Of a stretch of DNA of 64,000 nucleotides, positions 1 to 11,010 are shown one piece after another. A program made the position numbers and the translations under genes. The stretch is from Epiperipatus broadwayi. Lineage: Eukaryota; Onychophora; Udeonychophora; Euonychophora; Peripatidae. How positions within the stretch are numbered: position 1 is the stretch's first letter; every line of letters starts with the position of its first letter. The DNA is taken from NCBI GenBank assembly GCA_028023455.1, contig JAQFVV010006208.1:6056963-6120962 (forward strand), in the 5' to 3' direction. The notes under the pieces were generated by a model. That model was given only the letters and a program-made list of their open reading frames with translations. It did not search any database and was not told the origin of the DNA.

Positions 1-674
1 TGAAAGTCTGTGTTCAATTCAGTTTAGCTTAACAAAAATATATAAGGAGACTACAATTTATGAAAGACTTGACTCGACAACAAATCCAAAAGTCAAAAGC
101 ATATTATTATATGCTATATGAATACCTATAATACATATCGATTTCCAAGTATATATATAGCATATAAATATAAAAAAGAAAACTACAATAATGAAAGTTC
201 TATATCAGCCTTTATACAAAAAGTCTATAATTTATGTAACAGCATGAGTTGTCAGATGATTTGATCAAAGGATTAGAAAGGCAAACTAATGAAGAATTGA
301 CATTTGATGAAAGAGAAATCAGTTTGTAAATAAGGCAAGCGTATGAAATAATTTGCCTTGATGGAATGTTTATTGAAATGCTGTGAAACAAAGTACTTCC
401 TTTTTTTACATTTCTTATGCTTCTTGTTGTTTCTGAAAAGTTGCTTCCCGTTTTCCTAGATCAGTTATTTTTTAACGTCATTTTATCTCATCAATCGTGG
501 CAAACATTGTTCTTATGCAGCATTTCCCACATGGTTTTTTTTTTTTTCAAAGAAAAAATTGAAATCACATACAGTTCTCTTTGCATTCTACTCCTTTCTT
601 TGAACTAAGTGAAGATTTGGAAACAAATCGATGTTATTTTTAATTTATTTTTGTTCCATGACACTGTTTGTTTT

Positions 675-764
675 TTGGTTGTTTTTTTCTTATGTCAAAT
701 GCGTTGACCAGGAAGCGAACCCGGGCCAGCTGGTTGGAAGGCAGCTAGGCCACCAACGTTTGAC
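675..764 (-). mobile_element. Short tRNA-derived SINE (R5) with 15-bp TSD
   Basis: A copy of the roughly 85-120 bp SINE that recurs seven times in the window. Read on the minus strand it has an A-box-like GGTGGCCTAG start, a B-box-like GGGTTCGC and a terminal A-rich tail (poly-T on the plus strand near 680-688). It is flanked by a perfect direct repeat, GACACTGTTTGTTTT, at 660-674 and 765-779. That is the classic signature of L1-type target-primed insertion into the intron. Confidence 0.85.
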
Positions 765-960
765 GACACTGTTTGTTTTATGAAATAAAAGAAGATATTT
801 TGTCAAAATTTTAAAATACTGATGAAACTAAAGATTTTCAGAGCTAACTATATTATATTATTTGTCTTAATGCGCACAGCATAACGGAAGTATTTGTCTA
901 AACATTTTAATTCAAGAAAGGTCATATTTTGAATTGAGACATGAGGTTTGTTATAAAGCT

Positions 961-1033
961 TTTTTTTTTTTTTTCATATATCATAGCATCGGCCGGGACG
1001 CGAACCCACAACCGTCTGCTAGCAACGCTTGAC
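961..1033 (-). mobile_element. Short tRNA-derived SINE (R5)
   Basis: Minus-strand copy with a 14-base poly-T (the A tail) at 961-974, the CATATATCATAGCATCGGC body and a B-box-like CGGTTGTGGGTTCGCG. The A-box side is shortened. A short direct repeat AAGCTTTTT lies at both ends (957-965 and 1034-1042). Confidence 0.8.
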
Positions 1034-1717
1034 AAGCTTTTTAATGAATAATACCTTCAAATTTTCTTGACCTTTATATGCTGAACTATAATTGCAAAGA
1101 TCATTTCACTTGTATTTGTAATTTGAAAATTAAAATCGAGATTGTTACAGAATGTATGTACAAACGAAACGATTCGCAAAAGTATCTGTTAATTAGATTT
1201 TATACTCATCCTGTTTTTAAAGCGATATTTATCAATAAATTCACTTACGTTTAATTTCTCCAAGAAATATTGCATATCACTGTATAAATCAATATCTCAA
1301 GCAAATGCAAATAAGAAATTTAATTTTCCTTTAATAATCTTTTTAAAATAAAAAGCATATACTTGATACTCTTTATTGTTATAATTTTATTTTTATTTGA
1401 AAGACTTTTTTGAGATCTATAGATTTTCTAATTTGGAAAAAAACTCAGGATGAGGGGTTTAGCAGTAATGCCGTGCCGTCCTTGTGTATGGAAAAACTGT
1501 TCAAGTTATGAGATTTTCTGTGACTTTTTTATAGATATGAAAACTGGAGTTTGAAAAAGGATAGAAATAATTATGATTTGGATTTGAGAATTTCATCAGC
1601 ACCAAAGACAATGAACAAGTCGGTAATTGATTGAATCACATGCATGTCCTTTTGTGAAACACAAATGATCAGGTAAAAAATTGTGATTTTTAATCACACC
1701 ATGAACAATTTAATTCA

Positions 1718-2060
1718 TTAATTATAATATATAGGATATATGAGAACAGACTTTCACATGACCCACCACTCTTCACTCTATCTCATAACACTGATACACT
1801 TGAACACATATACAGTATGTTGAAAAGATAAATAATCACCAATATGCATATTTCATGCTAAACCAGCAGTCATCAATTGGTCCAGATTATTACCTCTACA
1901 CATATATGCTATAAGTGCTCAGATATATATTAAGATAACCAATCTTCATACTTTAATGGACAGGCTTCAATCTACTCCACACTCCAATTCTTCAACCGTC
2001 CATCCAATTGAAAATCTGAGGATGTAATGCTCAAAGGCCACCCTGAGGCCGAGATTCTTG
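1718..2060 (-). mobile_element. R1 hammerhead-bearing repeat, unit 1 of a tandem pair
   Basis: R1 element on the minus strand. From its own 5' side it has a CCATTAAAGTATGAAG block, the ribozyme (1838-1881), and then a degenerate tRNA-like part. In this copy the first core base is mutated (TTGATGA for CTGATGA), so it should be inactive. Helix III is an extended palindrome ATATGCATAT and stem I ACCAA/TTGGT is intact. A second unit follows in the same orientation, with ribozymes 473 bp apart (1838 and 2311). Confidence 0.75.
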
Positions 2061-2189
2061 TCACACCCATGTTGACCTAAAATCAATCTGATCCCTCATG
2101 TACAGGAACTAATCCATTTAATACATATACAAGGGATGGGCAGACATCTCTATTATGTAATAACTGAAACACAGGCTTATTATATACTT

Positions 2190-2341
2190 GTGTCTATACA
2201 TGTAATATATAGGGTATATGAGCACAGACTTTCACATGACCCACCACTCTCCACTCTATCTCATAACACTGATACACTTGAACACATATATGTTGAAAAG
2301 ATAAATAATCACCAATATACATATTTCATGGTAAACCAGCA
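2190..2341 (-). mobile_element. R1 repeat, truncated unit 2 of the tandem pair
   Basis: Same orientation as the unit at 1718-2060 and closely similar to it from about 2196. It stops abruptly at 2341 inside what would be ribozyme stem II, keeping GAAA and the 3' strand of stem I but losing CTGATGA. The break inside the ribozyme is shared with several other copies in the window. Confidence 0.7.
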
Positions 2342-3192
2342 AGTATATAGTAAGAAAAGCTTGTTTAATTCTTTTTAAACATATATGTTAGATACATCTA
2401 CATAATATGCTGAGCATGCTTTCAACTAACTAATAGTCGTAGTCATGGTAATGAATGTCCAATAGAATTACGAGCTTTATAAAAATGGCATTATAAGTGG
2501 TGATTTGCATAAATTTGAATAACAAATATCTATTTATTTAGATAATCCATTTTTTAGACAGGGGAACACAAGATTCTTTCTTATTAATGTCATTTATATT
2601 ATTGGCAATATGCCAGGCCTCTTTAACTTTGTGTTTAGTGTCATTTCTCTTGGAGCAGACAATACTGGTGGATGTAGGTTCAAATATGTGACCTTGCTTG
2701 GTTTCTTGTTTAAACAAGATGGATTTTATTTCTGTACTAGTTTTGGTCCTGTTGTATCGGTATCTGTGTTGCACAACTTTCGTAAAGAGATTGGTCCAAG
2801 ATTCCCGAAGTAAACTGCATTGCAGTTTGTGCTGTTGTATGTAATTTTATACGCAATGTAGGACATCAGGTCTAGGGATAGCTTGTCTTATAGTGTTGTT
2901 AATCAAGTGATTCAGAGTGGGGAGTGTGTGAAGACTAATATTATATATTTGCACACAGATCTTATGTATACTATGGGTTGCTCCAGATATGTAGGGTAAA
3001 GATATCCAAAGTTTTTGGTCAGCTAGTATAAGTCTGTTTGTGATTTTGGTATAGAATGTTTTAATGTTGTGAATGAGTGCTGAGATGTGTATCCGATACT
3101 GTGTAAATCTTTAACGTATGTTTCAATATTAGTTTTACGGTCAGATTCAAATTTACATAAGTTATAGTTTCAATGTAAAAATGCTTTGAGAC

Positions 3193-3278
3193 AGTCAAGT
3201 GTTGGTGGCCTAGTGGTTAGCATAGCTGCCTTCCAAGCAGCTGGCCCCGGCCAACGCATTTGACATAAGGAAAAAAAA
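3193..3278 (+). mobile_element. Short tRNA-derived SINE (R5) with 12-bp TSD
   Basis: Plus-strand copy starting CAGTCAAGTGTTGGTGGCCTA with A box TGGCCTAGTGG, and ending with a short A run. The middle of the usual consensus, including most of the B box, is deleted. It is flanked by perfect direct repeats ATGCTTTGAGAC at 3181-3192 and 3279-3290, so the borders are firm. Confidence 0.85.
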
Positions 3279-3591
3279 ATGCTTTGAGACCAGAAAATTT
3301 GTTAGCAGTAGGCATTAGTGATTCAGTGCATATTACACCTCACACATGGATAGGCTTAACCGTCAATTTTTAATTTAATTGACAACCTTTATGCTGAAAA
3401 AGTCCAGAAATTCATTTTTTATAGTTCATTGTAATGAAGAGTTATAATAGAGCAGTCAAGATGCCAGGAACTGACTTGATAACGGTCTAATTATAATAAT
3501 AGAATAATAATTAAACATTATATATATATATTTAAAATAAATATTGATAATTTCTGTGTTTCCTGAAAAGTTTTTTTTTTTTTTATTTCAG

Positions 3592-4098
3592 AAAACTGGA
3601 AATGCGATTCGTGCTCTTGGTCGAATGGCTTCCTTAAGAAACAGCCTAAGCACAGCTCTATCGAGTCCAAGTGAAAATAATAACTTACATCATGTAATAT
3701 CTGAAATTATTTCAGTCCAGAAAGAAAAAAATGTTCTTGCTGAAGAAACCACAAACAAAGAGATAGAATTGCCAAATATTGATGCACAAGTTCAAAAATC
3801 ACCGAGATTTTTGCAAGAGATCGTCAGAGAAGTCGATGTTGTAGAAGGAAGCGCGGTAAAATATCAAGTGAAAATATCTGGTACCCCTGAACCAGATGTT
3901 GATTGGTATAAAGATGGCGAATTAATCCAAGAAGATCGTCGCCATAAGATTGAGTATGAAGATGATGGAATTTGGTCACTAATCATTTTGGAAGTGGAGG
4001 AGGAGGATGAAGGTGATTACGAGTGCCATGCAAGAAATCCTCATGGCAAAGCTTCCTGTAAAAGTGAACTGTTTGTTCTTGTGCCGGGAAATGATTAA
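3592..4098 (+). CDS. Mylk: Myosin light chain kinase, terminal exon (calmodulin-binding segment and C-terminal Ig domain)
   Basis: After the acceptor at 3591 the exon opens in phase with KTGNAIRALGRMASLRNS. This matches what I know of the calmodulin-binding/autoinhibitory region just after the kinase domain in smooth-muscle-type MLCK, where the family has a KTGNAVRAIGRLSS-like segment. A low-complexity linker of about 65 residues follows. Then comes one I-set Ig domain of about 95 residues: PRFLQEIVREVDVVEG, the DWYKDG strand C tryptophan, and the DEGDYECHARNPHG strand F with its cysteine. This is the telokin-like Ig domain. Only the strand F cysteine is present (strand B has YQVKI instead of a Cys), common in muscle I-set domains. 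The frame ends TGA-free at TAA 4096-4098. The kinase domain and upstream exons lie outside the window. The kinase phosphorylates myosin regulatory light chain under Ca2+/calmodulin control. The in-frame ATG at 3544 lies inside the intron and is not the start. Confidence 0.88.
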   Translation, partial: KTGNAIRALGRMASLRNSLSTALSSPSENNNLHHVISEIISVQKEKNVLAEETTNKEIELPNIDAQVQKSPRFLQEIVREVDVVEGSAVKYQVKISGTPEPDVDWYKDGELIQEDRRHKIEYEDDGIWSLIILEVEEEDEGDYECHARNPHGKASCKSELFVLVPGND

Positions 4099-4530
4099 TT
4101 TATTCTACCAGATAAACCTACTCTACTGATACGAGTGCATGCATTTTGAAAGTATTACTAATTATGCTTTGCTTTTTTTTTTTAAAATAAATATATTTAT
4201 ATATAATCTATATATATATGTATATTTATTTATATGTGAGTAGTCATTTTTATTTGCTGAAGATTTGACGTAGCCATTCATTGCAAGCGTGTACCTACTG
4301 CAGTTAGTTGCTAATTTGCTTTTACTTTCCAAAATAGTTTGAGAAATATTCTCAAAATTTAACTTATAAAGCACATTTTTTTTAAATACTGACCCTCAAA
4401 GAAAAATGTGTTTCACTTTATTAGATCTTAATTATTTCTCTAACTGTTTTGATATTGTAGGAAATATGGGAAAATCTTTTTTGACACTGTATATTGCTTC
4501 AATAAACTTTTTTTTTTCTAGATAAACCAG
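4099..4530 (+). other. 3' UTR of the MLCK gene with two poly(A) signals
   Basis: AT-rich sequence after the stop. AATAAA hexamers occur at 4186-4191 and 4501-4506; the second follows a T-rich stretch and is itself followed by a T-run. Which one is used cannot be told from sequence. I see no further exon of this gene downstream. Confidence 0.5.
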
Positions 4531-5810
4531 TTTCTGTTACTTATTATTAATTCTATTACTATGGATATAATTACTAACCTCAGTATTTCTCAATACCATA
4601 TACACTTATGTAATTCTGTCAAACTTTGTAAAAAGCACTGAGCCAATTTTTGGCAGATATCTATCAGAATCATCTAATTTACATACTGTGCTAATTTACG
4701 TATTGATCTTTGCCACTATATATGCATATTTTTAACAGCACAGTTCTATTCAGCACTACGATTCTGGAAGAAATATGCTGATAGCCGGTTCAGCGCTTTT
4801 AAGACTTTCTTATTAGATTTATTTTACCATTTCATATTAAGTTGAACAGTACAAGTTTGGTAGAACATTCTCAATACTCTCATTTTACTACTGAATGTAA
4901 TCCATTAAAAATGACACGGAGAAAAAAATTAAGAATTATATCATCGCCCATATTTCTTCCATTAAATTTGAACAAACATAAAAACAAACAGTGCTTCAGT
5001 GCCGATTCCAGGTAAGTAACATTTGTTTTTGGTAGCTATTCTTAACTGAAGAGTCTTATTGTATTGCTTAACTTAACAATAAGTAACGTAAAAATTGAAG
5101 ATTCCCGGATTGATTTTCAGGTAAGAAATCTAATAATATTTAGATCAACCAGAATGGAAGTATTGTTGCCATTCGAGATTCTAAGTAACCATATAATTGT
5201 ATCTTTAAAAAATCGATACCCAAATTCTGGTACTCGGTACCGAAATCGCTTAGCAAATAGTATTAATGTTTAATATTTTTGAATTTTTCTCCTTTGTTGT
5301 CACATTTTATGTGTGAATAGAAATTTACATTATTTTGACAGTTATTGTGTTACTTATTTATTAAGATGGTCATTATATACTTACAAATGCCGGGCTCTTA
5401 ATTATAGTCTCCCTAAGAATTTTCAGTCTTTTTTTATTTTATTTATTCTTTTGGGGGAGGGGGGGGAGGCTGAAAAAATTGAGTTAAAAAAAACAATGTC
5501 AACAATAATGTCATATTATCTTTAATATGCCTGCAGAGCAGTTATCTTTATCTTATTCTAGAACTATTTACTTTATATGCTACTGATATAAGTCTGTTAT
5601 ATCTCTGTCATCACCGATTAGTTTCTGGCTTTTTTTTTTTTTTCATTAATTAAGACTAGGATTCAAATCTGGAACTTTACCCATTATTGGTTACTCAAGT
5701 TTACAATTTAATAACTTCTTAGAAATGTATGCATTTGGGTCATATGATGTGATATTTTTTTTTTGTTATTGTAGAACCGTGGTTTGAAAAATGGCTGACA
5801 TGGTCTCACT
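4531..5810. other. AT-rich intergenic DNA, nothing recognised
   Basis: No coding similarity, TSD-bounded repeat or RNA gene seen. Contains a G-rich run near 5453-5468 and scattered poly-T tracts; the 60-70-residue open frames here have no recognisable motifs. Confidence 0.5.
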
Positions 5811-6370
5811 ACTATATAGCTATGCAAATGAATTAGCTTTGGTTTGAAACTCAACATTTTTAACAGTCTAGAATATTAAGCACCTTGGTTTCAGCTTTGA
5901 ATTCTAGTCTTTTCCAATGAAAACAAAAACCAGAAATCAGGCGGTCTGAAGATGAGAATTTCATACCATAAGTCCTGGAGTCTATTGATTGGTTAAACTT
6001 ATGGTAACTGGATTTGTGGTAGGGTGAGGATAATTACTTTCAGGAACATATGAGAGGTCATTCAACTTTTCTGTAAAATGATAGAAGGGATGTATGGTTG
6101 GTATAAACAAGTCTAAAAATGTATAGAAATTGATCTGATGTCATATGTATGTAGTTATGCAAATGAACTAGCCTGAGTTTGAGTACTTAAGGTTTTGTTT
6201 TCAGATTATTAGTGTGAATAAAATAAAGTAGTGAAAGATGACCATTAGATGCATAGGTGCATTAGTTCCAGCTTTGAATTCTAGTAGTGAGTGATAAAAG
6301 AATAAGCCAGAATTGAATGCTTTGGAGATGGGAATTTTATGATAGTATACCAGGAATGGCCAAGACATTG
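5811..6370 (+). repeat. Diverged tandem duplication, period about 335 bp
   Basis: Two diverged units begin with TATGCAAATGAATTAGC (near 5820) and TATGCAAATGAACTAGC (near 6155). Both later contain CAGCTTTGAATTCTAGT, a CCAGAA block and a GATGGGAATTTTATGATA-like block in the same order. No ORF. Family unknown; size and arrangement resemble the other tandem short elements in the window, but I see no hammerhead core. Confidence 0.5.
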
Positions 6371-7315
6371 ACTACACTTGATCAGTCACCCAAAAGGTCT
6401 CTGAAAGTCGACCGCAAAGCTGACATGAACATTGACAAATTATAGTGATAAATTCAGAGCTGATTTGAATATAAAAAGTAAAAAAAATTATTTTCATTTA
6501 AAAATAGTTCAAATTTAAAATAACAACTGTTGTTATTGTCGATCTCAAAAATAAACCTGGGTTGGAAAAAGTTGAAAAGAATTAAATTAATTTTGTGTAA
6601 CACTAGAGGTAAAATTCTTAGAAATATTTAATTGCCATTTTTCTGAGAAATTGTAATATTAGAGGGAGCTGGGGTAATTTAATAGTAGTTCATAGTAAAA
6701 TGTTTTTGACAGTTCATATCTTATAGAAAAAAAAATCATCAGTTAAGTATCTTCTAAAAACATCACCAATATTTGTGTGTATCTAAAAAGCCTTTATTAA
6801 AAAAAAACATCAATTCCTAAATATATTTTTTAAAAAAACAGGACTTCAAATCATTATTTTTTTCATTCCGACAAAAATAATTTTTCTGGTTTCCAGTTCA
6901 ACGCCTGAAAAAAACGTAGTCGTCAGGTACACTTTCACCAAAAAAGTCATCCCCAACATCTAAAAGTTTGGCTACCCATGCAATATACTATTTGGTATCT
7001 TATTTTTTAAGGTGAGAAAAATGACAAACGTTCTTGCAATATTAAAAAGTTGTGAACTTGCAATTCTAATAAAAGACCTTAAAATCACATTGAATTGCAA
7101 ACAAAAAAATCCAAAATTATGTTTTATTTTAAAATAAATTTATTCTGAGATATATATGCTATCAGCAATTGACATTTATTGTTGCTGGGTATTTTTTTTT
7201 TTTTTGAGTTGATAAAACATAAATCTTATTCTAAATTTTAATGTTATCATCTTTATTTGAACATATCATGTAGCAAAGAAACCACGCACAGAATTTTACT
7301 GGGGTATAATATTGT
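6371..7315. other. AT-rich DNA, nothing recognised
   Basis: Homopolymer-rich sequence without supportable genes or bounded repeats. Confidence 0.4.
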
Positions 7316-7780
7316 ATTTATATATTGGACTATTTCCATCATCTAATACAAGTATTGAATGTCTTTAGAAAAAAATAACTTCATTTAAATATTCCAAATA
7401 CATTCAACTGTCAGTAATAGCATACAGGTTAGTATATGCACAACGTTTCGAGAGGTATTATTCTCTCCTTTTCTTCAAGTGTTGCTGACCAGTGAGAGTA
7501 CTAGCATAGAAATTGAATATGGACCCTTAAATTCTTGAGTATTGAATTTTAAGGCTCTTATCAAGTCATGCATAAAATTCAATACCCAAGAATCTAAGTA
7601 CTGTCAAAATGTTGTGCATATACTAACCTGTGTGCTATTACTAACAGTTGGATGTATTTGAATATTTAAATAAAGTTAAATTTTTCTGAAAGACATTCAA
7701 TACTTATATTAGATGGTGGAAATAGTCCAATATATAAACACAACTAAATTCATCACAAACTTTCAGGAAAACATGGGGTA
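7316..7780. mobile_element. Inverted pair of R2 (Penelope-LTR-like) repeats
   Basis: A minus-strand R2 copy (7316 to about 7560) is followed by a plus-strand copy (about 7555-7780). They share the TAGTATATGCACAACG and CCAATATATAAA blocks in opposite orientation, meeting near a shared TGAATTTTAAGGCTCT. R2 is the repeat lying directly after the Penelope-like ORF at 41.3-42.6 kb, so these are probably its pseudo-LTRs. The minus copy holds a decayed hammerhead-like block (TTGAAGA ... CGAAACGTT) at about 7443-7485; the plus copy has lost it. Confidence 0.65.
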
Positions 7781-8535
7781 TAAGATGATTGCTAAATCAT
7801 GTTTAAGCATAATGTTGATATTTTATGGCAGTTTGATAAAGCATTCATGTCTTTAAGAATTTTTCTACAAGTTTTCTATATAGGATGTCACCGAAATGAG
7901 GCTAATCTCCCCTAAGTTTGGAGTAAGCATTCCTATCTTAGAAAATCAACACAATAATGTTGTTTATTAGAACTAAAACAATAAGGGTTACCTTGGTCTG
8001 CTTATTCTTTTTTTTTGAATGATTCTTCACCCTTACTCTTTGACCTTCTCATGATTATTAAATTCAACAAGTTATTTCTATCACAAATCAGAAAGCTTGT
8101 CTGATATGCATAGTAAGATATTTTTAGATAACCCACAAAAAAATTTAATTTTTATACTAAAGGTATATACGGTTATATCATTTATTGATCATCAGTATAT
8201 TCCATTCTAGTTTACCCATAAAGATTTTGAATTTGTATTACTTGCCCATGACAATTTTAAAATTAGTTTGAGTTTTATAACTATTCTTCTTATACTCTTT
8301 TCTTCAATTACCTACTTTCCTGGTTTAATCGTATTATATTTAGTGGTATTTAAACATTCTATTACTTACATGTCATTTAGCTGATTACACTAATTACAAT
8401 TTAAGATGTGCATGACCATTTACTAGTATAATTATTATTACAAATAAATCAAGTCGGATGTCACATTACGTAATTTAAACAAGCTTGCATTACAAATGTT
8501 TTATAAAAAGCTAGCAAATAAGCTATTTAAATTAG
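7781..8535. other. AT-rich DNA, nothing recognised
   Basis: No motif, repeat border or coding similarity that I can support. Confidence 0.4.
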
Positions 8536-8720
8536 AGAGCTGGATTGGAAGACATGGATGTCTGAAAATTTCAGATTTTCTACTTAATAGTTATCCATTA
8601 GATAGAGTGCTGGGCTTGTCCTAGTACTTTTAATCTAATGCTCGAATATCCTGGCACCTCACTGATGAAGCCAGTAGCAGAAACCGGTCTGGAGTTGAGG
8701 ATATTCTACAAAGCTTGTTA
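8536..8720 (+). mobile_element. tRNA-like repeat with a hammerhead-like core (R3 relative)
   Basis: A tRNA-like head with A-box-like TTAGATAGAGTGCTGGGC (near 8598) and B-box-like GCTCGAATATCC (near 8640) runs directly into a hammerhead-like motif at 8657-8694. The motif is stem I CCTCA, CTGATGA, a short stem II (GC/GC), GAAA and CCGGTC TGGAG. The palindrome ACCGGT would form a minimal helix III. The tRNA-like head beside a ribozyme resembles the organisation of schistosome SM-alpha-type SINE-like elements. Confidence 0.55.
8657..8694 (+). ncRNA. Hammerhead-like ribozyme motif (R3 type)
   Basis: Core CTGATGA (8662-8668) and GAAA (8680-8683) are intact. Helix III is the self-complementary ACCGGT, as in dimeric hammerheads of Penelope-type retroelements. 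Stem I is CCTCA against TGGAG, with one mismatch. Stem II is only two pairs, and position 10.1/11.1 is A/A rather than the usual G/C, so activity is doubtful. Confidence 0.45.
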
Positions 8721-9043
8721 AGAACTTATTTGCAAGTTTTTTATAAAAAAAATGATTATTCTATATACTTCAATGGAACACTATGTTGTCGAAACACCAC
8801 ATATTCTTTAAGCATTAACATGTATATGCATACATTGGAAGTTTCCATACAATGTTACAAAAAATAATACTTTTTCAATACTTCATGCATTTTCTTGATG
8901 CTAGAGTGATACTTAATTCGTGGTGTATATATGTTAAATTTAAGTATTCCAGGTGGCATGCATCACAGATAGGCTTAATTAATAAAATTAGTAAGAAATT
9001 AATAGTTATGTCATCAAATAACATCGATTAAATAAGTAAATAA

Positions 9044-9530
9044 ACATCACATGGTCACTGTTTCTTATACTTGCTCTTAACTGTTATTAAAACAGGAAAA
9101 ACTCTATACATATTGCCACTCAATGCAAGCCAGAGTAATCAGTGGATGCCAGAAGGCTTGTGCATAAAATCCCCATCTAGTGCCTACTCATCCAATATCC
9201 CCAGACTATATGACTATATAAGCTGATGAGCTTGGATTGAAAATGTTATTGTGTTTTCAATTTAAGTCTCATAGTTTTGTAGTTAAGTAGAGATAAAAGG
9301 TGGCTGCTGGAGGGTTGCATTAGATCCTAAGATCTAGATGCAGTGCTCTCAGATCCAAGGCTCCTCACTAATGAAGACCACAAGCCAGAAACTAGTCTGG
9401 GGATATTGAACGAGTAGACACTAGATGGGGATTTTATGCACAAGCCTTCTGGCATCCATTGATTAGTCTGGCTTGCACTGAGTGGCAATACGTATAGAGA
9501 GTTTTGCCTGTTTTAGTTTCATTAAATAGG
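9044..9530. mobile_element. R3 repeat, inverted copies
   Basis: A truncated minus-strand R3 unit (about 9044-9206) is followed by a plus-strand unit (9207-9520). The shared blocks are the gcaagccagagtaatca and cttctggcatccattga segments. The left unit breaks at CCCCAGACTA (9206), three bases from the expected ribozyme cleavage point. The right unit keeps a hammerhead-like motif at 9363-9402 with CTAATGA, GAAA, palindromic ACTAGT and stem I CCTCA/TGGGG. The G5 to A change in the core should inactivate it. Confidence 0.65.
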
Positions 9531-9726
9531 TAAAATACATGAGAAAATTTTCAATAACCTCCATTTAATGCTTAAGAAGATTTGTAAAATCTTCATAAAA
9601 GGGATTCTCATAAGCATATACTACAAGGCTATGTATATAGCAAAAGATTAAAATTCATTTGAATAATATTGTTTGGTAATATTTCTGTATAGGGCATGTT
9701 ATTGACAAAAATACAAATAAAGCTAT

Positions 9727-10207
9727 GTAATATTTACTAAGGCTGTAAACCTCTGGAATATGCGCGTGAAAATGCGAAGGTAGGGACCTCTACAGGTCTT
9801 AACCACAAGCTTACGCCTTGGAAGAAAAGAGGGGAATCCCCTTCTTTACTTCAACCTACTTTCTATATGAATAAGTGAAGCTGAAGCGGTTAGATCTAAG
9901 AACGTGAAACTATTCAATACTTCACTGATTAAGTCCACAATTCCTATTACACATTAATACTCGCGAAATCTTTCGATTTACAATGAGTCAATGGAAAGAT
10001 CTTATAGTTAGAAATCTATTACGATAATTTAAAGTTGTAATTATAAATTTATTTAAACGCACATTGATTATGTAAGCTTGTGGTTAAGATCTGTAGAGGT
10101 CCCTACCTTCGCATTTTCATGCGCATATTCCTGAGGTTTACAGCCTTAGTAAATATTACTTACCTAATCAATGTGCGTTTAAATAAATTTATAATTACAA
10201 CTTTAAA
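9727..10207. mobile_element. Terminal-inverted-repeat element (R6), copy 1
   Basis: Inverted repeats of about 88 bp at 9727-9814 and 10072-10159, starting GTAATATTTACTAAGG and containing AGGTAGGGACCTCTACAG, flank about 257 bp of internal sequence without an ORF. A second, outer inverted pair (about 10028-10070 and 10163-10207, TAAATTTATTTAAACGCAC) shows the element inserted into or duplicated its own flank. The same element recurs at 61990-62327. Class unknown: a non-autonomous DNA transposon or inverted pseudo-LTR pair are both possible. Confidence 0.6.
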
Positions 10208-10408
10208 TAAAGCTATGATAAATTATTCTCCAAACTCAATGAATGGCTTCTAGATAACGACATTTCAACTTGTAAATCATTCTAAGAGTATTCACAGCAA
10301 CTGCACGTAATATTGACAATAAAGAGTGAATTATTTTTATAACATTCAAATTCTATATTTTTAAAATCTCTTTTAATATAATACATTTTATGCTCAAAAG
10401 CTGTTTCA

Positions 10409-11002
10409 GACTGAGCTCAAAATTACAACTAAAAAATGCTAATAAGAAAATCAAAACAATGGGATTTTGAGCCCAAGCTTCATTGATTTTATAATCAAAT
10501 ATAATCTAAACTCACTTCCTACAACCATTTTCTGGTGACCAGAAGAGGATTTTCCAGATTGAATACATATAAATTTGTGTAAATTAGAAGATTAAACGAT
10601 CAAACATATATTTTTTAATTGCTCTCATCTAGCACGAATCAGGATAAGAGTTATGACCTCTGATAAGAACATCTTTTCAATAAGCGAAGCTCTAAAGAAT
10701 GGCAAGTATGCCACGATAAGAATGGCAATATTTTTACTATATAACATGTGGCTAGCGAGAAATAGGTGCGTCTTTACACAGGACAGTCCGGAACCATGGA
10801 CGGTGTATAGAGAAACTATAGACAGACTAAGAAACAGATCGCCTACTAGCGTCTCTATGTTGATACTTAGGTGCAAATTTTACCACTAGACAACGAGCCT
10901 CCTACTCAGAGGATCCGAGCCAAGCTATAAATGAACAATTAGTAATGATTATAAACTAAAAGATTCATGCTGTAATTGTATATATTTTTCTTAATAAATA
11001 AA
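10409..11002 (+). mobile_element. 5'-truncated LINE 3' end with poly(A) tail and TSD
   Basis: The insertion ends in an A run (about 10999-11010). AAAAGCTGTTTC occurs both upstream (10397-10408) and right after the tail, giving a TSD. The 3' half encodes a short frame (10653-10886) with IFLLYNMWLARNRCVF, resembling the tryptophan-rich C-terminal tail that follows the RT and zinc-binding region in many LINE proteins. The remaining upstream sequence is non-coding. A 5'-truncated LINE fits the arrangement; the clade is not determined. Confidence 0.6.
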
Positions 11003-11010
11003 AAAAAAAA

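Larger units (their letters stand above)
1..3591 (+). other. Intron upstream of the MLCK terminal exon (partial)
   Basis: The region ends in a long pyrimidine tract followed by TTATTTCAG at 3583-3591, a clear 3' splice acceptor in phase 0 for the exon that follows. No other exon is visible upstream, so the intron is at least 3.6 kb, which fits a large AT-rich animal genome. It holds three short tRNA-SINEs and a tandem pair of R1 repeats, listed separately. The rest (about 1-660, 1045-1715 and 2345-3180) shows no coding potential that I can support; the short open frames there look like chance. Confidence 0.75.

Noticed and set aside
5815-6370. Hammerhead motif in the 335-bp tandem repeat
   Set aside because: CTGAAGATGAG occurs once, but there is no GAAA after a stem in either unit.
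9860-10010. Hammerhead in the centre of R6
   Set aside because: GCTGAAGCGG and CGAAATC are present, but CTGANGA is not matched and no stem II joins them.
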